From the NCBI GenBank assembly GCA_965218625.1, contig CBDCLG010000020.1:310001-374000 (forward strand): DNA of 64,000 nt, read 5' to 3'. Shown here piece by piece: positions 32,130 through 42,128 of this stretch. A program made the translations under genes and the position numbers. Under the pieces are notes generated by a model that worked only from the letters and a program-made list of their open reading frames with translations, was not told the origin of the DNA and did not search any database. The stretch is from Bin5 sp965218625 (lineage in GTDB: Bacteria > Chloroflexota > Anaerolineae > Caldilineales > Caldilineaceae). Each line of letters begins with the position of its first letter. Within the stretch, counting starts at the first letter, position 1.

Positions 32130-34619
32130 TCAGTTGCGCAACGCCCTGCTGTTCTTCAGCATGTGCCAAATGCGCTCGTGGGTCTTGGCATAGCCGGACA
32201 GCGTGAGGAACGCCTCCCGTTCCAGGTCGAGGAAGTACTGCTCGTCCATCCAGGCCGGCTGGCTCAGCTCGCCGCCGCATAGGACGTGGGCCAGTTTGTC
32301 GACGATCACCACGTCGTGTTGGCTGATGTAGCCCGCCTCGCGCATCATGTAGATGCCTATGCGCAAATTGGCGAGATGATCGCGCCCGGCAGCGTAGACG
32401 TTTCCGCAAACCGCGGGCGGCCTGTAGCCCTCGTCGGCCATACGCAGTACTTCTGTCCGGGCCTCGGCCAGCAGGTGATCGTAGTTCATTACGACGCGGT
32501 CGTGCGGTTGAAGAAAGCCCATTCGGCGGGCCTCCTCGGCGGAGGTCGAGACCTTGGCCAGGGCGATCAACTCGAAAACCTGCTGCAGATGGGGCGCGGG
32601 GTCGGGGTTCTGACCATGCACGTGCGGCGAGACGAGACGGCGCAGCAACTCCTTGCAGCCGCCAGCCGCCGGAATCAGGCCTACGCCCGTCTCGACTTGG
32701 CCCATGTACAGCTCAGCGTGCGCCACGATGCGGTCGGCGCTCATCGTCACTTCGGCGCCGCCTCCGAGCGCGAGCTGGTATGGTGCGGCCACGACGGGCT
32801 TGGGCGCAAGGCGCATCTGCATGATCATCTGTTGCAGGCCGACAATGGCCTCGTCCAGCTGGTCCATCTGGCCGCCCTGGGCCAGGGCGCCGATCAGCAA
32901 GAGGTTGGCCCCGGCGCTGAAGTTGCCGCCCTGGTTGCCGATCACAAGACCGGCGGCATTCCCGTGGAGACGCTCGATGGCCGCATCGGCGATCGCGCCG
33001 ATCTGCGTGTCGAGCGCGTTCATCTTGGTATGGAATTCAAGCAAGAGCACGCCGTCGCCCATCTCCAGCAGGCTGGCGCAGTCATTCTCTGCCAGCGCGG
33101 GTCGGCCGCGCTTCAGCACGGCAACGTTGACCACGCGGTCGTTTTCGTCGGCGGCCTCGTACACGCCTCTCTGCGGACTGTATACCAGTCTGCGCGCAGC
33201 GGTATCCTGCTCCTCCAATCTTTCTTCGAGCTTGTAAAAGGCGTCATGCCCGCGTTCGAGCATCTCCTTCACCCAAGGGGCGACCGCCAGGCCTTCCTCC
33301 TCCATGCGGGCCGCCGTCTCGGCGGCGCCCAGCGCGTCCCAGGTCTCAAACGGACCCATCTCCCAGCCAAAACCCCATTTCATGGCGTTGTCGATATCGC
33401 CAGGACTGTCGGCAATCTCCGGCACCCGTTTCGAGGCGTAGGCGAGTGTGTGACTGAGCGTGTGCCACAGCAACCCGGCGGCCTCGTCATCGTCTTCCGA
33501 CCCGTCCTCGCCGGAAGCGCCGGAGGCGACGAGGCTGCGCAGGCGTTCGGGAAGGGGCGCGTTTCTGACCGCGTCCACGCTGGCCCAACTGGCGCGCCCC
33601 GGTTGCAGATAGTCCAATTCGCCTTCGGAAGCCGCCTGCAAATCAAGGCCCCAGAAGCTTCTCCTGCCCGCACCGTCCGCAGCCCTCTTGTAGAAACCCT
33701 GGCCGCTCTTCGCCCCGAGCAGACCGTTCGCGAGCAGCGTTTGGAGAACAGCAGAGCCGAGCGGCCCTCGCAGGACTTCCCGGTCGGCATCGTCGGGCAC
33801 CATCTCGTACAGATTCTCGCCCACCAGCGCGGCCACGTCGATGCCGACCACATCCAGGAGACGGAAAGTCGCGGACTTAGGCCGCCCGATCAGCGGGCCG
33901 GTCAGGCGGTCTACCTCATCGACCGTGTAATCGTTTCCGACAGCGAACTCGAGCAGATCGCTGATGATGTAGCTGAACATGCGGTTGCCGACGAAGTTGG
34001 GAACGTCCTTGGCGACGACTACGCCCTTGCCCAATCGGGTTTCGGCGAACTCCTTCATGCCCGCCAGGACTTCCGCGTCGGTCTCCGCGCCGGGGACGAG
34101 CTCCAGAAGGCGCAGGTAGCGGGGCGGATTAAAGAAGTGCGTGCCCAGAAATCGTCGCTTGAACGCCTGACTGCGGCCGGCGCTGATGACCTGTATGGGG
34201 ATGCCGGACGTGTTGGTGCTGATGATGGCGCCGGCGGGGGCAACGGCCTCCAATTTTGCCATCAACTCCTGCTTGGGGCGGGGCCGCTCGACGATCGCCT
34301 CGATGATCCAGTCGCTGCGCGCGGCTGCCTCCTCCAGATCATCCTCGACGTTGCCCAGCGTGATCAGCTTGGCCCGCTCGGAGCTGAAGAGATTGGCCGG
34401 CTTTGCCCGGGTCATGCGCTCGAATCCCGCCTGAACGATGCGATTGCGCACAGCACGGTCACCGAGCGAGAGGCCATTGGCCTGTTCCTCAGTGGTCAGC
34501 TCGCGCGGCGCGAGATCGAGCAGGTGGGAAGAGACACCGGCATTGGCCAGGTGCCCGGCGATAGCCGCGCCCATCGTTCCGGCGCCGATGACGGTCGCGT
34601 GGCTGATTGGTTGGCTCAT
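32130..34619 (-). CDS. fadN: 3-hydroxyacyl-CoA dehydrogenase / enoyl-CoA hydratase, FadN-like
   Basis: 829 residues. The NAD-binding 3-hydroxyacyl-CoA dehydrogenase is N-terminal (VIGAGTMGAAIAGHLANAGV; FLGTHFFNPPRYLRLLELVP; DVPNFVGNRMF). A dehydrogenase C-terminal domain follows around residues 385-470, and a crotonase domain lies in the last third (GNQGGNFSAGANLLLIGA, ALGGGAEVTMSADRIVAHAE). This dehydrogenase-first order is FadN type, the reverse of E. coli FadB. It performs the hydration and oxidation steps of beta-oxidation and feeds the thiolase downstream. ATG 34619 with GGGAG upstream is preferred to the 34640 start. Confidence 0.9.
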   Translation of the reverse strand: MSQPISHATVIGAGTMGAAIAGHLANAGVSSHLLDLAPRELTTEEQANGLSLGDRAVRNRIVQAGFERMTRAKPANLFSSERAKLITLGNVEDDLEEAAARSDWIIEAIVERPRPKQELMAKLEAVAPAGAIISTNTSGIPIQVISAGRSQAFKRRFLGTHFFNPPRYLRLLELVPGAETDAEVLAGMKEFAETRLGKGVVVAKDVPNFVGNRMFSYIISDLLEFAVGNDYTVDEVDRLTGPLIGRPKSATFRLLDVVGIDVAALVGENLYEMVPDDADREVLRGPLGSAVLQTLLANGLLGAKSGQGFYKRAADGAGRRSFWGLDLQAASEGELDYLQPGRASWASVDAVRNAPLPERLRSLVASGASGEDGSEDDDEAAGLLWHTLSHTLAYASKRVPEIADSPGDIDNAMKWGFGWEMGPFETWDALGAAETAARMEEEGLAVAPWVKEMLERGHDAFYKLEERLEEQDTAARRLVYSPQRGVYEAADENDRVVNVAVLKRGRPALAENDCASLLEMGDGVLLLEFHTKMNALDTQIGAIADAAIERLHGNAAGLVIGNQGGNFSAGANLLLIGALAQGGQMDQLDEAIVGLQQMIMQMRLAPKPVVAAPYQLALGGGAEVTMSADRIVAHAELYMGQVETGVGLIPAAGGCKELLRRLVSPHVHGQNPDPAPHLQQVFELIALAKVSTSAEEARRMGFLQPHDRVVMNYDHLLAEARTEVLRMADEGYRPPAVCGNVYAAGRDHLANLRIGIYMMREAGYISQHDVVIVDKLAHVLCGGELSQPAWMDEQYFLDLEREAFLTLSGYAKTHERIWHMLKNSRALRN

Positions 34620-34701
34620 GTCGGTACTCCCGTAACTCACTATCGAACTCAGGCCCTTACCGGCGGCAGCATGCCCCGCTTGCGGCAGGAAGGGGAAACG
34701 C

Positions 34702-35544
34702 TCAGAGCAGCCCCACTATCATGTCCCAAAGGCCGAAGAAGCGCAGAATCGAGTAGATGACGACGACGATGAGAAGGTAGCGTACCCAGCGATTGGCGTC
34801 CTTCACGGAGACGGCAAAGCGCACCGCGGCCCAGGCGCCGATGCTCTGGCCGACGGCCATCAGAGCGCCGATGCCCCAGTTGATCTCAAGCGGCGACAGA
34901 ATAAAGACGATGAAGGCGACGATATTGAGCGCCAGTACAAAGATGAGCTTGACCGCGTTGGCGTGAACGATGGTGTATCCGACGCCAAGCACGAGCGCAG
35001 TCACCAGGAAGACGCCGACGCCGGCCTGGATGAAGCCGCCATAGATGCCGATAGCGAAGAACAGGACCAGCACAAAGAGCTCCGGCCTCTCCTTGCGCAC
35101 CTCCGACTTTTGGCGCAGCCACTTGGTCGGGTTGAAAAAGATCGTCACCAGGACGACAATCAGCATGCCGCCGATGGCGAGATTCATCGCGTCCTTGTCG
35201 AGGAGGGTCGCAACGTAGGCGCCCACAATGGCGCCGGGCATGCCGGCCGCGCTCAACCATAGACCGAAGCGCAGCGAGTCGGCGTCGAGGATGCTCTCGG
35301 ATACAGGTTGACTGCGATCGCCACGCAGCTGCAAGCGCCCGCTGCGGGCGAAGGTCGTAATGCCGACGATATTCTGAATGATCACGCCGATGCGGTTGGT
35401 CGCGTTGGCCGCGCCCGAATCCAGTCCGAGGAAGACGAGCATCGGCAGGGTAACCGCCGAACCGCTGCCGGCCAAAGTGTTGATTATGCCTGCGACGATG
35501 CCGGCGAGAATCGCGAGAAGATACTGTAGCGGAGAGATATCCAT
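34702..35544 (-). CDS. TauE/SafE family sulfite or organo-anion exporter
   Basis: 280 residues with about eight hydrophobic segments. The N-terminal GIVAGIINTLAGSGSAVTLP is the TauE/SafE (DUF81) signature, repeated as a FIQAGVGVFLVTALVLG motif in the second half. Family members export sulfite, sulfoacetate or related anions. It ends 82 bp before the fadN gene and follows the aminotransferase gene at 35552 after only seven bases, so it may be cotranscribed with it. Substrate not predictable. Confidence 0.85.
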   Translation of the reverse strand: MDISPLQYLLAILAGIVAGIINTLAGSGSAVTLPMLVFLGLDSGAANATNRIGVIIQNIVGITTFARSGRLQLRGDRSQPVSESILDADSLRFGLWLSAAGMPGAIVGAYVATLLDKDAMNLAIGGMLIVVLVTIFFNPTKWLRQKSEVRKERPELFVLVLFFAIGIYGGFIQAGVGVFLVTALVLGVGYTIVHANAVKLIFVLALNIVAFIVFILSPLEINWGIGALMAVGQSIGAWAAVRFAVSVKDANRWVRYLLIVVVIYSILRFFGLWDMIVGLL

Positions 35545-35551
35545 GCAGGCC

Positions 35552-36721
35552 TCACAAAGATGGCACGATGCGCGCCAGGCGTTCGACGGTTTTCTCTAGG
35601 TCGGTCATGCCGGTGGCGAAACTGAAGCGGACATAGCCTTCGCCGGCCTCGCCAAAAGCGATACCGGGCGTGGAGGCGATCAACCCGTCCTCCAGCAGGC
35701 GCTGCGAGATGTCGAGGCTCTTCATCTCCGTCTGGGTGAACTCGGCAAAGAGGTAGAACGCTCCTTCTATCGGGCTGCTGCGGATGCCGGGAATCTCGTC
35801 GAGGGCGTCGAGAACGAAATTGCGGCGTTCGGCGTAGGAGGCGACCATCTCATGCACGCAGTCCTGGGGACCGTTGAGCGCGGCTGCGCCCGCCACCATG
35901 GCAAAGCTGGCCGCGGAGGTGACGGTCTGCGTCTGATAGGTGCGGGCCAGTTTGGCGACCGGGTGCGGCGCGGCGACCCAGGCCAGGCGCCAGCCGGTCA
36001 TGGCGTAGTTCTTGCTGAAGCCATTGATGATAATGGTGCGTTCGGCCATGCCCGGCATAGAGGCGATGGAGCGGTGGCAAGCGCCGTCGTAAAGGATGTG
36101 CTCGTAGATTTCGTCGCTGAGGACGTAGAGATCATGGCGCTGCGCCACGGCGGCGATGTCATCGAGCTCCGGTTGCGTGAGGACGCGGCCGGTCGGGTTG
36201 CTGGGCGAGCAGACCATGAGCAGCTTCGTCTTATCGCTGACATATTCTTCCAGCTGGGCGGCGCGCACGCGGAAGCTGTCGCCGGCCGGCAGGGGTACAT
36301 GCACGGCCACACCGAGATTTAGGCGCACCATGGGCGCATAGCTGACCCATGCCGGGTCGAGGACCATCACCTCATCGCCCTCGTTGAGGAGCGCGGCCAG
36401 CGCCGTATAGATCGCCCACTTGCCGCCAGGCGTCACCAGCAGCTGCTCGGGGACGGCCTGCACGTTGTTTTCCCGCTCCAGCTTGGCGCAGATAGCGTCG
36501 AGCAGCTCCGGCTTGCCGAAGGGAGGGGGGTAGTGCGTGTCGCCGGAGGCGATGGCGTCGAAAGCGGCCTGCTGGATATGTTTTGGCGTGTCGAAATCCG
36601 GCTCGCCGCCGGCGAGATTGATGACGTCGAGGCCTTGGGCGGCCAGCTCGCGGCCTTTCTGCATCATCAGCGTTGTCGGGCTGCCCGGCACAGATTCGAC
36701 CAGCTGTGAAAGGGGCTTCAT
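35552..36721 (-). CDS. Pyridoxal phosphate aminotransferase, class I (aspartate aminotransferase-like)
   Basis: 389 residues. The PLP lysine lies in NGFSKNYAMTGWRLAWV, with the N-terminal VESVPGSPTTLMM and NLAGGEPDFDTPKHIQQAA motifs of class I-gamma/b aspartate aminotransferases, an SPSNPTGRVL motif and a C-terminal YVRFSFAT. It likely moves amino groups between aspartate or alanine and 2-oxoglutarate. Transcribed with the TauE/SafE gene. A second, different aspartate/aromatic aminotransferase follows upstream at 36863. Confidence 0.85.
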   Translation of the reverse strand: MKPLSQLVESVPGSPTTLMMQKGRELAAQGLDVINLAGGEPDFDTPKHIQQAAFDAIASGDTHYPPPFGKPELLDAICAKLERENNVQAVPEQLLVTPGGKWAIYTALAALLNEGDEVMVLDPAWVSYAPMVRLNLGVAVHVPLPAGDSFRVRAAQLEEYVSDKTKLLMVCSPSNPTGRVLTQPELDDIAAVAQRHDLYVLSDEIYEHILYDGACHRSIASMPGMAERTIIINGFSKNYAMTGWRLAWVAAPHPVAKLARTYQTQTVTSAASFAMVAGAAALNGPQDCVHEMVASYAERRNFVLDALDEIPGIRSSPIEGAFYLFAEFTQTEMKSLDISQRLLEDGLIASTPGIAFGEAGEGYVRFSFATGMTDLEKTVERLARIVPSL

Positions 36722-36862
36722 CGGGAACGGCCTCCCTGGTATCCAAGATTTGCGGCTGGCAGATCAAATTGTGGGATAGAAGAATCGAACACGATATCTA
36801 TTCTTTTCTTGAAGGCGGCGCCTGCATTCAGGGCCGCCCGTATACGAGCGTCGGGGCCCGCC

Positions 36863-38056
36863 TCAGCCCAGCACGTCGGCGATAGCCGCGCAGAGGTAGT
36901 CCATGTTGGCCCCAGTCATGCCGGCCACGTTGATGCGCCCGGAGCCGACGGCATAGATCGAGTGGCGCTCACGCAGGGCCTGCACCTGCGCCGGCGTCAA
37001 ACCGCTGAAGCTGAACATACCCCGCTGCTGGGCGATGAAGGAGAAATCGCGCGCCACGCCCTGCTCGTCCAACGTCTCGACGAAGAGATGGCGCATCGCG
37101 TTGATACGGTTGCGCATCTCAGCCAGCTCGTCTTCCCAAGTCTGTCGCAGCTCCGGGTCGCCCAGGATGGCGGCTACGATCTGACCCCCATGGGCCGGCG
37201 GGTTTGAATAGTTGGTACGCACGCAGATCTTGAGATGGCTCTGGGCCGCGGCGGCCGCGTCTGCGCTGGCTGCGACGAGCGTCAATGCGCCGACGCGTTC
37301 ATTGTAGAGGCCGAAATTCTTGGAAAAGGAACCGGCCACGAGAAACTCTTGGCAGTGATTGGCGACAATACGCACGCCGACTGCGTCCTCCTCCAGCCCG
37401 TTGCCGAATCCCTGGTAGGCGAAATCAAGCAGGGGCAGAATGCCGCGCCCGGCACAGAGGGCAGCCACGGCCTGCCACTGCTCGACTGAGAGATCGGCGC
37501 CAGTGGGGTTGTGACAGCAGCCGTGCAGAAGCAGGACGTCTCCGGCGGGGATGCTCTCGAGCGCGGCCATCATGCTGTCGAAGGCGACCCCGTTGCCGGC
37601 GGCGTCGAAGTAGAGATATGAGGCCACATTGAGAGCGGCCGAGCCGAAGACGTTGGGATGATTGGGCCAGGTCGGGTCGCTGAGCCAGACGGTGGCCCGG
37701 GGCGAGACGCGGCGAACGAAGTCGGCCGCCACGCGCAGCGCGCCGGTGCCGCCGGGCGTCTGGACGGTGGCCGCGCGCGCGGCGCTGACAATTGGGTGCT
37801 CGCTGCCGAATGCAAGTTCCTGGCAGGCGGTCGTGTAGGCGGCCAGCCCGTCGATCGGCAGATAGCTCTTGGTGGCCTCGCTGCCCAGCAGACGCTTTTC
37901 GGCCTCCTTTACAGAGGCCAGAACAGGAGTCTGCCCGCTCCCGTCCTTGTAGACGCCTACACCCAAGTTTATCTTGCGCGGGTTCGGGTCTTTCTGAAAC
38001 GCTTCGGTCAGTCCCAGGATCGCATCGGGCGGCGCGGGCGTAATCGTCTCAAACAT
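36863..38056 (-). CDS. Aromatic / aspartate aminotransferase, AspC-TyrB type
   Basis: 397 residues of the class I-alpha type: MFETITPAPPDAILGLTEAF start, INLGVGVYKDGSGQTPVL, LHGCCHNPTGADLS and PLP lysine in GSFSKNFGLYNERVGAL, with an end reading GRINVAGM. It differs in subgroup from the aminotransferase at 35552. It could use aspartate or aromatic amino acids. ATG 38056 is preferred over the upstream TTG 38071. Lies 34 bp after adenine deaminase on the same strand. Confidence 0.9.
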   Translation of the reverse strand: MFETITPAPPDAILGLTEAFQKDPNPRKINLGVGVYKDGSGQTPVLASVKEAEKRLLGSEATKSYLPIDGLAAYTTACQELAFGSEHPIVSAARAATVQTPGGTGALRVAADFVRRVSPRATVWLSDPTWPNHPNVFGSAALNVASYLYFDAAGNGVAFDSMMAALESIPAGDVLLLHGCCHNPTGADLSVEQWQAVAALCAGRGILPLLDFAYQGFGNGLEEDAVGVRIVANHCQEFLVAGSFSKNFGLYNERVGALTLVAASADAAAAAQSHLKICVRTNYSNPPAHGGQIVAAILGDPELRQTWEDELAEMRNRINAMRHLFVETLDEQGVARDFSFIAQQRGMFSFSGLTPAQVQALRERHSIYAVGSGRINVAGMTGANMDYLCAAIADVLG

Positions 38057-38090
38057 TTTCCAATGCCTCAATCGGAATGGTCTTTGCTGT

Positions 38091-39812
38091 CTACTCTTCT
38101 ACAAACAGGTCTACAAAGTCGAACGACTCGACGTCCACGAGGCCCTGGTCGGTCAGTTTCAGCTTCGGGATCACCTCGAGCCCCATAAAACTCATCGCCA
38201 TGAAGGGATCGTGGAAGCGGGAGCCGAACTCATGCGCTGCGTCGAGCAACGTCTCGTATTGGGCGCGGACCTTGTCGAGCGGCTGGTCGCTCATGAGACC
38301 GGCCACGGGCAGCGGCAGGGTCGCCAGTACAGCGGCTCCGTCGGCGATGGCAAGCCCGCCGCCCATGGCGGCGACCGCCCTGGCTGCATTGGTCATTGAG
38401 GCGTCGTCGGCGCCGATCACGACCAGGTTGTGGTGGTCGTGGGCGACGGTCCCGGCGATGGCCCCGCGCTGCAGGCCGAAACCCTGGATGAATCCCAGCC
38501 CCATCGATCCGCTCGCCTCGTGGCGGTCGATTACGGCAATCTTGAGGATGTCGCGCGCCGGATCTGCGACGGCCTGCCCGTCTTCGATGCGGGCGTCGAG
38601 GACGCGCTCCTCGGTCAGCACCTGGTCCTCCAGCGAACCGATGACGCGCACGCGTGCGCCGGCCGCGGAGATACGCAGATCGAAGGCGTCCCAGGCCAGA
38701 TTGACGGACGAAGCGACAGAGGCCGGCAGCTCCGGCCGGGCCGGGCCGGTATCGTCGATCATGCGGCCGTCCACAGCGCAGAGCCGTCCAGCGGCGTAGA
38801 CCTGGCGGGCAACCGGCGCCTGCAGGTCGCCAAAGACCCATAGATCGGCGCGTCGCCCGGGCGCGATTGCGCCGCGATCATAGAGCCCAAACCACTCGGC
38901 GCTGTTGAGCGCGGCCATGCGGAATGCGGTGACCGGTTCGATGCCGAAGGCAATCGCCTCCCGCAGCATGTAGTCGATACTCCCCTGCGCCAACAGGTCG
39001 CCGGGAATACGGTCGTCGGTGCAGAAGCAGATGCGACGGTTGTTGCGCTCGTTGACCAACGGCAGAAGGGTGTGCAAGTTGTGGGTATTGGTGCCCTCCC
39101 GCATCAGGATGTAAAAGCCGCGAGCAAGTTTCTCGGCGGCCTCGGCGACGGTCGCGCATTCGTGATCGCTGCCCGCGCCGGCAGCGGCGTAGGCATTGAG
39201 CGCCCGACCTGTCAACTCGGGCGCGTGGCCGTCGACGGGCCGTCCGGCGAAGGCGGCAATCTTGGCCAGCACGGCGGGGTCGCCGTGAACTGTGCCGGGA
39301 AAGTTCATCAATTCGGCAAGTCCGTGGACGGTTCCCTCCGCCAGCAGGGCGGCCAGGTCCTCGGCGGGAAGGGTCGCGCCGCTCGTCTCCATGTGGGTGG
39401 CGGGCACGGCTGAGGGCGCCATCACCACGACTTGAAGCGGGAGTCCGCGACTGCTCTGGGCCATGAAGCGCACGCCATCGATGCCGGCCACATTGGCGAT
39501 CTCGTGGGGATCAACGACCGCCGTCGTCACGCCCCTGGGCAAGACCGCGGCGGCGAACTGGTCCGGCAGGCAGAGGCTGCTCTCGATGTGTACGTGGGCG
39601 TCGATCAGGCCCGGCGCCAAGTAGGCGCCCTGCAGATCGATTGCTTGCGCGGCTGCGTAACCGGTGCCGACGCCGGCGATTTGCCCGTCGTGGATTGCGA
39701 CATCCGCCTCCTCGATCTCGCCCGAAAAGACGTTGACCACGCGCGCATTGCGCAGCAGCAGATCGGCTGGATGTTCGCCGCGCGCGGCGGCGAGCAGTGC
39801 AGTAGTGGACAC
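38091..39812 (-). CDS. ade: Adenine deaminase
   Basis: 573 residues, matching bacterial adenine deaminases. The amidohydrolase metal motif GLIDAHVHIESSL is followed by AVLPRGVTTAVVDPHEIANV, DGHAPELTGRALNAYAAAGA, FCTDDRIPGDLL and the C-terminal domain with VAHDHHNLVVIGADDASM and PLPVAGLMSD. It converts adenine to hypoxanthine and ammonia in purine salvage. The start is GTG 39812 with GAAGGAGCG upstream. It is divergent from a PfkB-family kinase, which might phosphorylate a ribose or nucleoside from the same salvage route. Confidence 0.92.
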   Translation of the reverse strand: MSTTALLAAARGEHPADLLLRNARVVNVFSGEIEEADVAIHDGQIAGVGTGYAAAQAIDLQGAYLAPGLIDAHVHIESSLCLPDQFAAAVLPRGVTTAVVDPHEIANVAGIDGVRFMAQSSRGLPLQVVVMAPSAVPATHMETSGATLPAEDLAALLAEGTVHGLAELMNFPGTVHGDPAVLAKIAAFAGRPVDGHAPELTGRALNAYAAAGAGSDHECATVAEAAEKLARGFYILMREGTNTHNLHTLLPLVNERNNRRICFCTDDRIPGDLLAQGSIDYMLREAIAFGIEPVTAFRMAALNSAEWFGLYDRGAIAPGRRADLWVFGDLQAPVARQVYAAGRLCAVDGRMIDDTGPARPELPASVASSVNLAWDAFDLRISAAGARVRVIGSLEDQVLTEERVLDARIEDGQAVADPARDILKIAVIDRHEASGSMGLGFIQGFGLQRGAIAGTVAHDHHNLVVIGADDASMTNAARAVAAMGGGLAIADGAAVLATLPLPVAGLMSDQPLDKVRAQYETLLDAAHEFGSRFHDPFMAMSFMGLEVIPKLKLTDQGLVDVESFDFVDLFVEE

Positions 39813-39895
39813 AGTCCGCTCCTTCGGACATCCGCAAAGGAATCCGCGGCGGACGCAACCGGCCCGTCGCGAGCCTCAAGGGAATGGTTCCGGGC

Positions 39896-39901
39896 ATTAT
39901 A
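39896..39901 (-). promoter_or_regulatory. Candidate -10 box of the adenine deaminase gene
   Basis: TATAAT on the minus strand, about 85 bp upstream of the GTG start. The -35 region is poor. Confidence 0.35.
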
Positions 39902-39930
39902 GCACAAGGGACGGGGATGAAGGTTTCCTT

Positions 39931-39958
39931 TTGGCGCCCGATCCCAGGGTGTTACAAT
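39931..39958 (+). promoter_or_regulatory. Candidate promoter of the PfkB-family kinase
   Basis: TTGGCG at 39931, 16-bp spacer, TACAAT at 39953, 44 bp upstream of ATG 40002. The two candidate promoters of this divergent pair lie 30-60 bp apart. Confidence 0.4.
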
Positions 39959-40001
39959 GCAGCAGCCGGCGAGTGCCGCCCATCCATTCTTCTCTTTAAC
40001 C

Positions 40002-40880
40002 ATGTCGATTCTCGTATTCGGTTCCCTCAACATCGACCATGTCTACCAGGTGGAGCATCTCGCGCGGCCGGGTGAGACGCTGCCCAGCACGGAGTATCGC
40101 CGCTTTCAGGGGGGCAAAGGGGCCAACCAGTCGGTTGCCCTCGCGCGCGCCGGCGCCGAGGTCTTCCACGCAGGGCGTATTGGCCGCGAGGGAATCTGGT
40201 TGCGGGACGCGATCGCGGCCGAAGGCGTCGATGTAACGCACGTCGGTCTCGACAACGAGCCGACAGGACACGCGATCATTCAGGTGGACGCCGCGGGCGA
40301 AAACTCGATCCTTCTTTTCGGCGGAGCCAACCTCACTGTGACCGCCGATGACGCCGACTACGTCCTTTCTCACTTCGGCGAGGGCGACTGGCTTCTGCTC
40401 CAAAACGAGATCAGCGCTCTGCCGGCTATCCTGCGCGAAGCGTCGGAACGGCGGATGACTGTCGCGTTCAACCCCGCGCCTATGACGCCGGAGGTGCTCG
40501 ATTACCCCTTGGAAGGCGTCTCGCTCTTTGTTGTCAACGAGACAGAGGGAGCCGCGCTGGCAGAAATCAAGGAAGCGCGGCCCGCCCCGATCGTGGATAG
40601 ACTGCAGGGCCGCTATCCCGATGCCGCGATTCTTGTGACACTTGGCGCAGAGGGTTCGTTCTTTGCGAGCGACGAGGAGCGGATCAGAACCCCAGCGCAA
40701 GCGGTCGAGGCAGTGGATACGACTGCGGCCGGCGACACCTTCACCGGCTACTTTCTGGCGGAGCTTGTGGCCGGCGGGCCGGCCGCGCAGGCGCTGACTG
40801 TGGCGACAAAGGCGGCCGCGCTCTGTGTCAGCAGGCCGGGCGCGGCGGCGTCGATCCCGCGCCGCGGTGAGCTGGATTAG
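40002..40880 (+). CDS. rbsK: PfkB family carbohydrate kinase, ribokinase-like
   Basis: 292 residues. SILVFGSLNIDHVYQVEHLA start, substrate-side RRFQGGKGANQSVALARAGA (the GGKGAN motif of ribokinase), and the ATP site DTTAAGDTFTGYFLAEL with catalytic Asp in GDTF. NEISALPAILREASERRMTV and VNETEGAAL also fit ribokinase. It phosphorylates ribose or a related sugar or nucleoside at the 5 position. The rbsK label is by motif and not experimentally certain. Transcribed away from ade. Confidence 0.85.
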   Translation: MSILVFGSLNIDHVYQVEHLARPGETLPSTEYRRFQGGKGANQSVALARAGAEVFHAGRIGREGIWLRDAIAAEGVDVTHVGLDNEPTGHAIIQVDAAGENSILLFGGANLTVTADDADYVLSHFGEGDWLLLQNEISALPAILREASERRMTVAFNPAPMTPEVLDYPLEGVSLFVVNETEGAALAEIKEARPAPIVDRLQGRYPDAAILVTLGAEGSFFASDEERIRTPAQAVEAVDTTAAGDTFTGYFLAELVAGGPAAQALTVATKAAALCVSRPGAAASIPRRGELD

Positions 40881-40925
40881 AAGCTGTCCCTGAAGCGGTG
40901 GGAGTTCACTCTGGCGGCGGCGCGG

Positions 40926-42101
40926 CTAAGCGCCGCCGCAGAATGCGACCGCGGTGAGGGCGTAAAGGGATGCGACGCGCACCAATTCACTGACGGGCAC
41001 GGCTTCGTTGAGCGTGTGGGCGCCGGTGGCCGCGGGTCCGTGGGTCAGCGCGGGGATGCCGGCGACGGAAGCGTAGATGTTGCCGTCGTCGACGAAAGGC
41101 TTGGCGCCAACAGGCAAAGGTGAGCCAGATGCGACGGTGCAGGCCCGCTGAAAGGCATGCACAAACGGGTCGTCGGGATCGATGCGGTAGGCTTCACCCT
41201 GCTCGACGAAGTCAAGTTCAATAACGGTGCCGGTTTCGTTCGCGAGTGTGGCCAGGAGCTGCTGAAACTCGGTCTTGACGGCGGCGGCGCTCCCCGGCGT
41301 GATCCAGCGACGCGTGCCTTCCACCACACATTCGGTAGACGCCTGGTTATAGATTTCGCCGGTATGAACGCTGCCGACAAAGACGGAGTCGCTTCCGGCA
41401 TGGGGATGGCTGTTGTGTTTCATCTGTTCGCGCCAGGCTTGCAGGCGGGTCACCAGCAACGCGCCGGCGCCGACCACGTCGGGCAGGCCCGGTGGGCGAA
41501 GCACCTCATGCACGGGCGCGCCGGCGCGGCGAATTGTCACCTTAAAGATAGCCACGCCGCGGCCGGCCGCCGGCAACGTTTCGTTCAGATATTCGGGCAG
41601 AAGCACAGCGTCGCCGACGATGCCCTCGCGGATCATAGCGAGCACCTGCCGACCATCTCCCCAAGGTCCTTCGTGATGATCGTGTGCGGTAAACAGCACG
41701 CGGCCGGCGGGCAGCGCGTCCAGTGTCCGAAGAATGCGCAGCGCTTCCAGGGAGGCGGCGATGCCGCCCTTCATGTCGGCGGCGCTGGAGCCGTAGATAG
41801 TTCCGTTCTCCAGGCGCGGCGGCACAAAGGGGAGGTGCACTGTATCGAGATGGCCGTCGAATTGGAGGGTAGGCCCGGGCCTGCCGCTCTCGAGCGCGGC
41901 GGCGACAACGGGAGCTTGCGGCCAGTCGGCTTCGTGCCGCTGAACGGAAAAGCCGTCGGAATCCAGGATAGCGGCGAGTCGGTCCGCGGCCGCGCCGGCG
42001 CTGCGGGGCGGGCTGGGCACTTCGATCAATGCCAGCGCAGTGTCGGTCAGGCGCTGGCGGTTGACGGCGCGCGCGATCCGTTCATTTAGAGTTTTGAGCA
42101 T
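40926..42101 (-). CDS. M20 family metallopeptidase (ArgE/DapE type)
   Basis: 391 residues. Metal-binding segments: TLQFDGHLDTVHLPFVP (His/Asp), then AADMKGGIAASLEALRIL, TAHDHHEGPWGDGRQ (the general base region), a dimerisation lid in the middle (GDSVFVGSVHTGEIYNQAST) and the last His in ALTHGPAATGAHTLNE. Family members hydrolyse N-acyl or peptide bonds. ATG 42101 is preferred to the TTG at 42125. It follows the DUF1232 gene after 27 bp on the same strand. Confidence 0.85.
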   Translation of the reverse strand: MLKTLNERIARAVNRQRLTDTALALIEVPSPPRSAGAAADRLAAILDSDGFSVQRHEADWPQAPVVAAALESGRPGPTLQFDGHLDTVHLPFVPPRLENGTIYGSSAADMKGGIAASLEALRILRTLDALPAGRVLFTAHDHHEGPWGDGRQVLAMIREGIVGDAVLLPEYLNETLPAAGRGVAIFKVTIRRAGAPVHEVLRPPGLPDVVGAGALLVTRLQAWREQMKHNSHPHAGSDSVFVGSVHTGEIYNQASTECVVEGTRRWITPGSAAAVKTEFQQLLATLANETGTVIELDFVEQGEAYRIDPDDPFVHAFQRACTVASGSPLPVGAKPFVDDGNIYASVAGIPALTHGPAATGAHTLNEAVPVSELVRVASLYALTAVAFCGGA

Positions 42102-42128
42102 CGGCGTGGTGTGGGCGCGAGGCAACCT

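Noticed and set aside
32286..34760. Plus-strand frame of 824 codons
   Set aside because: Antisense of the FadN-like gene, whose NAD site and crotonase motifs are unmistakable.
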